DNA from: Gari tellinella
Lineage: Eukaryota > Mollusca > Bivalvia > Cardiida > Psammobiidae
DNA length: 64,000 bases
Assembly: GCA_922989275.2 (NCBI GenBank)
Contig: OV277874.1
Coordinates: 15,364,154 to 15,428,153, forward strand
Reading direction: 5' to 3'
Shown here: piece after piece, positions 11,906 to 23,100 of the stretch
How positions within the stretch are numbered: the stretch's first letter is position 1
Layout: every line of letters starts with the position of its first letter
Made by a program: the position numbers and the translations under genes
Notes under the pieces: generated by a model
Told to the model about the DNA's origin: nothing
What the model saw: the letters and a program-made list of their open reading frames with translations, nothing else
Databases searched by the model: none

Positions 11906-12161
11906 CAGGGCTGCCATAAGTTGATCATAAAAATCCTAAGATTTCAAATTTGCATTTTTTCAGACACAATTTTACTAATCCTACCTTTACCCCATAGTCT
12001 GTTTCTTGATTTGAAGACACATGCCTGCTTAAAACAGGTTGAAAGTAAAGCAGAATGTGCCTTAAGGAGCATTCTGCTTTACTTTCAGCCTGTTTTAAGT
12101 TACGATCTGCTAGGATAAAAATCCGAATACTTAGGAAATATCCGGAGAAATGGCAGCCCTG
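11906..12161 (+). mobile_element. MITE family E copy
   Basis: Starts CAGGGCTGCCATAAGTTGA and ends AATGGCAGCCCTG. It is flanked by the 6-bp direct repeat AAGTTC (11900-11905 and 12162-12167). Inside is the core-2 palindrome shared with family B. Confidence 0.9.
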
Positions 12162-12814
12162 AAGTTCGTAGCCACGTGTTTATGTTTGAATTATATTTAT
12201 CTTTCAGAATGACGGAACCATGTCGTCCAAAATAAACAAAGGGACGGGACTGGTCGTTTATGACCTTGCTATCAAGACGAGAAGTCAGTTACGTGACCTT
12301 CTTTTTATAAAAAGTGACCCACTTAAGCATTTATAGTAACAATTATTTCTGTTAAATGTCATAGTGATAATGTATTGATTTATAAAACAAGCATGCTAAA
12401 GAATAGCATGTAAAGTAACAGAACAGTTACCCTATTCCAATGCAGGCCATCCACACACATTGTATCACTGGAGAATTGTAGGGAACTGATTTCCATGGAA
12501 ACGAGAGAGGTATCTGCCAGTATTTTGGCCAATGAAAACAATTGTTATGATGACTTTGCGGATGGGTATGCGAAGACAAAACAAAATTCTGTTTCCAGGG
12601 ACTATAATTATAAAATACATCTGATATGGAAATACAAAGCATGGTAGTGATTTTGACCATGTAGAGCACATGCCAATTTCCTAGTATGGCATACTTCATT
12701 TATTGACACATGAGCTTTGGAATCCAATTTAAAAAGAAACAAATATAGATACGATATCTAGATTCATAAATTACCAGACTAGGCACCATGGAAATACAAA
12801 TTCAAATATAAAGA
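12162..12814 (+). promoter_or_regulatory. Upstream and 5' leader region of the zinc-finger gene
   Basis: No repeat that I recognise and no coding exon. A clear TATA box or initiator could not be assigned. At 12788-12811 a 7-codon upstream frame (ATG in a good ACCATGG context) stops four bases before the main ATG; if transcribed, it could lower translation of the gene. Extra 5' non-coding exons may exist further upstream. Confidence 0.4.
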
Positions 12815-14156
12815 ATGGATTGCAACACTCAAGCAGCAGAAGAAGAAGCAGACCAAGAAAACAAAACGGAACAAGAACATTGCAATGAGATTGACGCTAC
12901 GGACATTGTTAATTCTGAAGCTATAGATAGTGATGATGTCGTGTTAACTAGTGAGCAGATGAACAATAATGATAAAACTGCTGATGATAGCAATACTGAT
13001 GATACAGAAATACTTGATAGAGCCGACCTGGTACCCAGTAAACACCAGGAGGAACCAGACAAACAGAACATGGCCCGACCACTAGTAAACAAGATACTGC
13101 TTCACCATAAGAAAAGACATAAACGAAAGCAGCCAAGACCGCGATCAATCTGTGAAACAGAAGCGTCGGGAAATGAGGAAATATATGAACCTCAAATAGA
13201 AGATTTGAATCGTTACGAGCTTGTTAAGAAGCAAGGATGTTATACTGAAGTGAATCAAATGGACACAGGGATAGACGGAACAACTTCAAAGGAAATCAAA
13301 TATAGACCACTGTGCTCAAAATTATGTATACGTAGGGAGAGGCGAACGCAGAAGTCACCCGTCAGGAAAGAACCAACTATTACAAGTCAAGAGATAACTG
13401 ATATAATAAATGCTACCAATGAGAACACGAGCAGCCCGTGTACTACTAATAGGTACAGACGGCATTTCTTGAAACAATTACGGAAAGCAGAGGCCAGGAG
13501 ATTGAAAAAGACTGATGACGAGAAAAATGAAAAAAGTCAAGACATCCAAAAGGAACTTGATGATTCTGTAAAAGTCAAATCTGATAAATCAAAAGAGGAT
13601 GTAGAATCAGAAGATGATTTTACGATAGATGGTAAAAGGATTAAGGTTGAGAGTGACTCAAAGAGTGAAGATATTGAGTGCAGTATTTGTCATAAGAATT
13701 TTAATGATGTTGGAACTTTCATGGCCCATTATATATGTCACAGCTCCTTTGAAAAGGAGCACGCTGGATTCGTTACGCAAGTTAAACCAGAAGGACCTGC
13801 TGTTAGTGTGTCTGATAGATCTATAGGAAGTACGTCAAAGACCAGTGAAAGTAGACTATCAAGCAGTTCGGAGTTTATAGAAGAGAGTACCTACTTTTGC
13901 CACGTGTGTAACCAAAGATTTAACAACATTACGTCACTTCAAGCTCACATGACGTCACATCCGAGTGACACTGACGCTGGTTCCGAGAATAAACGAGATT
14001 TTTACTGTCACATGTGTCACAAGAAGTTTGCAAGTGCTGGTTCTCTGCACGTGCACAATAAGATCCACACAGGCGACAATCCGTACACGTGCCTCAAGTG
14101 TAAGAAATCGTTCAGAGACAAAACGAGGCTGACAACACATATACGAGTGCACACAG
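12815..14156 (+). CDS. Zinc-finger gene, coding exon 1 (fingers 1-4)
   Basis: Codes residues 1-447 plus one base. Acidic N-terminus, basic patch, Ser/Lys-rich spacer, then four fingers. The donor is CACACAG|GTAAGA, inside an HTG linker. Frame read past 14156 enters MITE E and stops. Confidence 0.85.
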
Positions 14157-17100
14157 GTAAGACCAGGGCTGCCATTTCTCCGGATTTTTCCTAAATCTTC
14201 GGATTTTTTCTAGTACATGGTAGCTTAAAGCAGACTGAAAGTAAAGCAGAATGCTTTAGGTAGTCACGTGCCAACAAAATTAGAAACAGTCGATTTGGTA
14301 AAGGTACGATTCGGAAAATCGCACATGAAAAATGCAAATTTGAAATCTTAGGATTTTTCATTTCAACTTATGGCAGCCCTGTAAGACTATTCAATTATCT
14401 GTCATATAGACATATCGCTCTCTGAAACTTCAAAAGCTATAGTTAAGATAAGTCTTTCAAGTATAGGTTAGACCATGGTTGAGGGCGACTAAACAATATA
14501 CATGTAGTTCGACTGGGCGTAGCCCACGAGAACTATTTTTTTTAGTCGTGCTCAACCAGTGTCTAACCTATTTAGCACTGGCTTGGGCTCGAGGAAAACA
14601 AGAAATTACAAGACCCTTCGTTTCTGTATTTCGTTTCTAGAAGAAAAAAAGTCATTTTATTTGTATTTTTTTACAACAATTGAAAGGTTGTTGTTTCAAT
14701 GTGAAGTTTGAGGCATTATGCATGCTTAAGCTACGAAAGAAGAGTCTAAATATGCAGCTGATTCCTCCTATAGTTTTTAGGCTATAACCTTCTAATTCAA
14801 CAGAGTGTTTGCATTCATACTATAGATAAGCATATTATCAGGATTTTGACCTGCTTTAATTCTTAACAGAATAACTTTCAGTTGAATTTAGCCAGGTTTT
14901 GCATATACAGTGGAGAATCTGTTATTCTTTCCCAATAAACGCGTTTACGCTAAAACTATTATTTGCAGTGCAAACAGTTTGGCGCCAGATCAGACGCCGG
15001 GTTACCCGGCGTCTGATCAGGCTCCAAACTGTTTGCCACCAAGATAAATATGAATTATCAGAATTGTCCAAAAGTTGTTCTTTTCTACGTTTTAGTGCTT
15101 TGCGTTTGCGTACGTTTGCGTTTAAACGGGAAAGAATAACAGATTCTCCACTGTACCACAGACATGCATGTGGACAGGATTTGGATCTCCTTAAAGTTTT
15201 CACAGAATTACAGCCATTTGAACTTAGTGTTTTTTTGCATTCAAGGTTCATGCAACGGTACTTTTTTCGAATTTCAGCCAGTTGAATGTATTTGGGTCAC
15301 ACATTGCGCCAAGTTACAGTCTAACAAATAGCGGGGACATCATATTTGTGGTTTGATTATTTTCACAGGGGAGAAGCCATTTACCTGTAACGTATGCTTC
15401 AAGTGCTTTTCACAAAAGGGGAACCTGAAACTTCACCAGAAGATCCACACGGGCGAGAAGGACTGTTTGTGTAAGGTGTGCGGCAGCTGCTTCCGTCTCA
15501 GGAGTGACCTTGTCAGGCACATGAAGGTCCACGGAGTAACGGGCATCGGCTCCAATGAGAGTAGCAGGGGAACGGAGGTATGTTATTTGTGACGTCATTT
15601 GTGATGTCGTGTATATGTAGATACCGTTAATCTTTCGAATAAGAGTAGCAGGGGAGCAGAGGTACGATGTTATAGTTGAGTAGACGTTATTTGTGACGTC
15701 ATTTGTGACGTCATTTATGACGTCATATAGTGTAGAAGACGTTATTCATTCACAATCAAGATTTAAACTGCAGGTCACACAGATTAATGTAAATGGTTTG
15801 CAAAATTTTCCAATACTGTTTATGGTGCATATTTATAACCGTATAAAGTGAAGGAATTTTCTCAAATGGAGAAGTATTTTGAAGTCATACGAATTTATGA
15901 ATTTAATTAGTAATGGGTGAAACGTGATAGAATAAAATATACCCCACATTAACAGAAAATTGACTTTTGTATTTAAAGATGTCTGGTGATGAAAACCAGG
16001 GTAGCTACTCATCGTCTGAGGATCTCTTGGAGCAAAGTGTCCGTGAAAGTGTGGTCTGGATGACCGGAAGTAGTAACAGGGCCAGAGGGTCAACAGAGGA
16101 AGCTGACATAAACCCTGCTATGGTAACAGGGTTCTCTGGTCTTGGGCTGCCCGGCCCTATAAGACCAGCTATAGGTATGCACAGGTGTAAATATTACGCT
16201 CGTAAGACCAAACCCATGCGCGAATCCAGCGGGTTTTCTAAGAAGGGGTCAAATCGAGATTAGTGTATGTTACAGCAGGCCTGCCATAAGTTGATAAAAG
16301 CCGGATTTCCCTGATTATACCTTTAACCCATAGTCTGTTTCTAGTTTTTAAGACACGTGATGCTTAAAGCAAGTTGAAAGTAAAGCAGAATGCGCCTAAA
16401 GGCGTATTCTGCTTAACTTTCAGCCTGTTTTAAGCTTCCATCTGTTGGAATAAAAATCCGAAGATTTCGGAAATATCCGGAGAAATGGCAGCCCTGTTAG
16501 AGTAGAGAAGACATTATTAATTCCAAGTATACTACATGAATATCTATGCTAAAACATTATTTTAATCGCCAGTCATAAACAGTTTGAGCCAAATCAGTGT
16601 CTGCTCAAACTCAAAACTATGGGCTACTCAGAGTAAAATGAATGGTCAGTAATTTTAATATATATTGCCATTTTCTACAACTAAAGTGGAGAATCTGTTA
16701 TTCTTTCCCGTTTAAACGCAAACGTACGCAAACGCAAAGCACTAAAACGTAGAAAAGAACAATTTTTGGACAATTCTGATAATTCTTGTTTATCTTGGTG
16801 GCAAACAGTTTGGAGCCTGATCAGACGCCGGGTTACCCGGCGTCTGATCTGGCTCCAAACTGTTTGCACTGCAAATAATAGTTTTAGGGTAAACGCGTTT
16901 ATTGGGAAAGAATAACAGATTATCCACTGTAAGTGCATGGCATTTGTGTTTCGATTAAACGTGAAAGAATAACATCTACTGTACAACATACGTTCAGTGG
17001 ATCATTAATCTGTGCAAACATTGTAGACACAGATCAGAGGGCTCTTAAATGAAACCTTTGATGGAATATACTAAATTGGGAAGTGGAATATTAATGTCAA

Positions 17101-20100
17101 TTATATGTTTTAGTGGTGAATATGTTAAAGTGTTTTCCCACACACTGTACACATATCCTAAAGACAATCTTTCTTTTAAATGACCATTTTTCACCATCCA
17201 TTTTTATACAAATAAATAAATATAAATCTGAATAAGGGGAGATCCTTTGAAAGCACAGAAAACAAAGCAAATACTGAAAATTGCAGACTCGGTTTAATTG
17301 AGTCTTATCATGAGCAATACTGAAATATGCAACAGTGCTCACGCCCCCTAGCACCAGCTTAAGCGGAATTCAACTTTCAACTGTAAATGCGCTGAAATCA
17401 ATGATTCCAAAGGATCAGAAAGTATAACAACACTGAGAATGAAGTACGGGGCGACTTTTTACAGCCGCCACACAAGCACTTAACATCTGCTGTTGTGAAT
17501 TATATAAATCTGAATAATGGGAGATCTTTTGAAAGCACAGAAAACAAAGCAAATACTCAAATGCAGACTCGGTTTAATTGAGTCTGTTCATGAGCAATAC
17601 TGAAATATGCAACAGTGCTCACGCCCCCAAATAGTCAAAAATGGACTAGACTTTGAAATTGTCCATTAAAAGTGTCAGGGGTGAATGAGCCTTAACTGTC
17701 ATTTCTTCCATTTCAGATCACCCTATTCCAGATCTGTCCAGAGCCCCACTTCCGGGCTTGAAACCCGAGGAGAAAACCCTGATGCTTAGTATCGATTCAG
17801 AGGTCGAGTTTATAAAGGCCATGACGACCGCCAAGCTTCGAGCCGCCGAGGAGAACAAGACTCAAACTATACCATGCCCTCTATGTGGCATCGTACTGAC
17901 GTCCGTCGACAACTTAAACCATCACGTGTTACTAAATCACAATCCACTTAGTACCTTTAGTTCATCACTTCCTACACGAGATCTAGCCTTGTTTGATCAC
18001 GAGAGGGCGTCGCCGTCGCTAGGTTGCAGCAGCAGTAAGAAGTATTATAGATGTAACGAGTGTTCCGTGGACTTTTCCAGTTTCCCGGAGTTTCAGGCGC
18101 ACATGGAGTCCCATACGAGCTATCGCGGCAAGGGGAGGCCACGTGACGCCAAGTGTACTATTTGTAGTGTTTTAGTCGCGCCCGATGATTTAGCTGACCA
18201 TCTCAGTACGCATACAGGAGAAAAAGTATACAGGTGAGTAGAATTAAGACTTTAAATGCTAGGTATTTTTGGTTTATTTGTTTATACCGTTTAAAACCCC
18301 TCCATTGCCTTACCCCGAGTACAATCATGCATTGTTTGCAGACAGTTTGCATCAGCTGAGTCTGATCAGGACCCAAACTGTTCTAAACCCAAATACCTAT
18401 AATTTAGATTTTAGAAGTAAAAGCAGACGACAATTGATTAAAATTGATTACCTCATGGCAGTGAAGGGGTTAGATAGGTAAAATCTAACTTAATAGAAAT
18501 AGCGATATTTCTTTCAGTAGACGAAAGGGAGATAACCATGAATAATAAACTTGTGTTGTTCAAGGGAGGAGTTGTCTTTCTTCCGTTGATATTAGAGAAC
18601 GTACGTTTTGCGACGACGATAATTATTTATTTAGAATAACATTTGCTTTTATACCCCACGCAGTTGTGTCGGGAATATAGTCTTACTATTTTTGGTCGTC
18701 TATCCATCCAAACATGTATATGAACCAAGGTAAAGTAAGTTGTTGACTCATACAAGCTGTTACTAGTCTTCTGTTTGCAGTTCTAAATCTTTATGTTTGC
18801 ATCTGTAGCCAAATCTGTGTTTGCAGCTGTGAATAGTTATGTGCTTTGAGCTGTTACAGGTTATATGTTTTCAGCTGTAACTTGTAGTGTGTGAACAGCT
18901 GTAACTTGTTCTATGTAACAGATGTAAGTTGGTCTGTGTTTCACAGCTGTCAATTGTTCTTTGTTAACATGCTGTCAATTGTTATGGGTTTAAAGCTGCA
19001 ACTTGTTATGTGTTTACAGCTGTATACTTAGCTGCAACTTGTTCTGTGTTTACAGCTTTAACTTGTTCTATGTTTACAGCTTTAACTTGCTCAGTGTTTA
19101 CAGCTGTATTTCATTCTGTTTTACACTTGCAACTTGTTTTGTGTTTAAAAATGTAACTTGTTTTATGTTACAGCTATAATTTGCTCTGTGTTAGCTGCAG
19201 TAACTTGTGTGTTTGGTATTTAAAGCTGTAACTTGTTCTGTGTTTACAGCTGTATTTTGTTCTGTGTTAACAGTTGTAGTTTGTTCTGTGTTTACAGCTG
19301 TATATTGTTCTGTGTTTACAGCTGTATTTTGTTCTGTGTTTACAGTTGTATTTTGTTCTGTGTTACACTTGCAACTTGTTTTGTGTTTAAAAAACTGTAA
19401 CTTGTTTTATGTTACAGCTATAATTTGCTCTGTGTTAGCTGCAGTAACTTGTGTTTAGTATTTACAGCTGTAGTTTGGTCTGTGTTTACAGCTGTGTTTT
19501 GTTCTGTGTTTACAGCTGTTCAAAATGTGCCAGAGTATTTAGACGTAGTCATCATCTACAGACACACCTGGTTCTCCGTCTGAAGCTGAAAATATCTATG
19601 TGTTAACAGCTGTAGTTTCGTCTGTGTTTACAGCTGTATTTTATTTTGTGTTTACAGCTGTGCAGTATGTGCAAGGGTGTTTTGCTACAGTAACTTGTGT
19701 TTGGTATTTACAGCTGCAACTTGTTCAGTGTTACAGTTTATTTTGTTCTGTGTTACTGTTGTAGTTTGCTCTGTATTACAGCTGTATTTTGTTCTGTGTT
19801 ACAGCTGTGCAATATGTGCCAGAGTGTTTAGACGTAGTCATCATCTACAGACACACCTGATTCTCCGTCTGTAGCTAAAAATAGTTAATGTATTTACAGC
19901 TGTAGTTTGGTCTGTGTTAACAGCTGTATTTAGTTCTATTTTTACAGCTGTAGTTTGTTCTGTGTTTACAACTATAATTTGCTCTGTGTTAGCTGCAGTA
20001 ACTTGTGTTTGGTATTTACAGCTGTAATTTGTTCTGTGTTTACAGCTGTATTTTGCTCTGTGTTACAGCTGTATTTTGTTCTGTTACAGCTGTGCAATAT

Positions 20101-23100
20101 GTGCCAGGGTGTTTAGACGTAGTCATCATCTACAGACACACCTGAGGACCCACACAGGTGATAGGCCTTATATCTGTACTGACTGCGGCAAGTGCTTCGT
20201 CAGAGGGGACCACTTACAAAACCATAAGAGAACTCACACAGGTATCACATGTATAACCACTTAAAACAGATACACATTTATACATATATGCAACCAGTCA
20301 AACACTGTTAGTGTAACCATAAAAGGTCTCATACAGATACAGATACATGCATTATACAAACAAAATAATACCGATTAGCCAAGCAAATGGTAGGTTTATA
20401 GTATCAATAGCCATATTAGGGGGGTATTAGATGTACGTTGGTTTTAAATAACGCATTTGCTCTTCATAAAATAGTTTGGGTTCAATAAAAGACAGCACGA
20501 CAAGACGGCATTTTGCAAAAACGTTTTTGTAAGCAAGTTATCTAGGTAGATTCTATATACATCATTACCTCATTGAACGTTATGAAAACGTTACTCACTC
20601 TGAGAGTGAGTCAGTTATATTCTAAACTATCTCCGAGCTAGATTCTTACTCTGGTTATGGAGAAAAAAATCGTTTGCGCTTATCTAGCCGATGTGAATGA
20701 ATTGTACTAACATTTATAAACAGACAAAATATTCGTATTCAGATCAATTAAAATCTTCTATTTTAACCCTTTACCCCATAGCCTAATTCTAGTTTTGAAT
20801 ATAGGTGACTACTTAAAGCAGGTTGAAAGTAAAGCAGAATGCGCCATATGGCGCATTCTGCTTTACTTTCAGCCTTCTTTAAGCTATTACCTGCTAGAAT
20901 AAGGAAAGTATTAAATATGACACATATTTATTACGGTATATATTGGAACTATTTTCATCAGCGGATGAATAAAATGAATGTGCTAAAAGTCGCTTCTATA
21001 AGGGAAAGGGTTAAAATGCATGTATATGTCTTTAATGTTGGGTTATGATGATAATGGGGAGATAGCTCGTTTGATATAATTTATAATATATACAATTGTG
21101 TGTCACACTTTTTGAAAAGGAGAGAAGCCGTACACGCATGATGTATGTAGTAAGTCTTACAGTCAATCGCACTATTTGTAACAGGAACTGGTAATTATGC
21201 TATAGGGGAGATAACTTATTTGTCGTTATAACTTCTACAACTGTTTGTCACAATATTTTATAGGAGAGAAACCATACAAGTGTGATGTGTGTAGTAAGTC
21301 GTACAGTCAGTTACATTATCTGCTGTAGTAAATGGTTATGATTCAATAGGGGATATAACTTATTTGAAGTTATATAACTGTTTCAACCGTTTGTCACAAT
21401 ATTTTATAGGCGAAAAACCATACAAGTGCGATGTGTGTAGCAAGTCTTACAGTCAGTCACATCATCTGTTACGCCACAAGAGAACACACACAGGTAAGCA
21501 ACATATTTACCCTTTCAACCCTAAATATCTCTTGTGGGTATTTATAGTCCTTTTGGACTCTTCTAGTACAGGCATTTTGAAACAGTCTACTGTTGCATTT
21601 TTGATATGACATCAAAAACCAATGTAAATAGCAAACAGTGCAGACCCTGATCAGAGGGCTCCTGTAGGAGCCCTCTCATCAGGGTCTACACTGTTTGAAT
21701 ATGTAATCAGTAATTTCTACAGAGGGCTACCGGTAGACTATTGTTGAATACTGAAACTGAGTTAGTTATCTATGTAGCTTAACCATAAACAGTGATGCAG
21801 TATGCGTTGCCTGTGTGGTTAGAAAGTATACCTTCCTGTGTTGAATAGACATTTGCCTATGTTATTTATTGGACCTGTGTGGAATTGACGTTTGCATGTG
21901 TTGCTATAGAATTAACTGTGTTGAATAGACATTTTGCCTATGTTATTTATTGGACCTGTGTGGAATTGACGTTTGCCTGTGTTGCTATAGAATTTTACTA
22001 ACCTGTGTGGAAATGACATTTGACATTGACCTGTAAAGTATAGTGTCATTTAATGTATTTGTGTGGTGTTTAAGATGGATAAGAAGACATGTTGTTAGTT
22101 TACTAAATAAATGTTAGTGTAAAGATGTAAATATAGTGGTAGAAATAGAAACAGACGTTGTATGTGGTTTATCTTATCCCAGTCCACAATCTTAAAGAGG
22201 TCACAATAATCTGGAATCACATCTTTCTCATATTGTGATAACAGGTCTTAACGACTATATTTGTCGCTAGGGTTGATTGTCTTTAATAAGAAACTTATCA
22301 TGGTATATTTAACAAAATATTTAGATTTAATATACGAACCATTTCGACCCTATACCGGTTTTTGTATAGATCAATTACTATAGCTATTTGTATCAATATA
22401 AAAATAAGCTCGATGTGCCAGCAAAATGCAATTCTTTTTTTTGCAAACTCATATATTAACTAGCCTTATGCACACTAGTACGGCTACATCGGCACATTGC
22501 AAAATGGCCAAAACTTACAATACAAATTGGATTAAAATATCAATATTAATATATTCGGCTGTTTACAAGAATGTCATAGTAAGTGCTATAATATCTATAT
22601 AAAGCACTTCAAAAACCCTTTTCAATACACCCCCCCCATTTTTTAAGGTAACTATATAACCCGTCTGTACAAATCTCCAACCTTGAAAATGGTTACTTTT
22701 CAGCCAAATCAAATGGCGCAAATTAAAAACATGAAATCAACATTTGTGAGGTCGTCCTTAACCAAAAATGTACCTGTAAAAAATAAATGTTTCTTAAATA
22801 CCCCAAACCTCCCCAAACCATACTAAACATCTTCAAATCACTTTAAAAAAGAACAGAAACTACTTTAATTCCTTAATACATGTATATAATCACATAAAAG
22901 CTTATAAATGGCGAATTAAAATTAAATCTATGATGGGTTTTATTTAAAATGGGAGCAACTCGTACAACACTTAACTCATTATCCCCTGAAACTTCCAATG
23001 GACAATTCGGGTTTGCAATAAAGGCTGATCCATTTAAGACTACCTAGGGTTGATTTTTGTAATAAATTGCATAATGACAAACAGTGAAGTCCCTGATCAG

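Larger units (their letters stand above)
18770..20089 (+). repeat. Tandem array of splice-acceptor-like repeats (intron 4)
   Basis: Roughly 45-50 imperfect 23-24-bp units, typically TGTTCTGTGTTTACAG followed by CTGTA. The true acceptor of exon 5 (TGTTCTGTTACAG|CTGT at 20077-20093) is the last member. Most units end in the same TTACAG|CTGT junction, so the array is a long series of decoy 3' splice sites. Confidence 0.9.
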
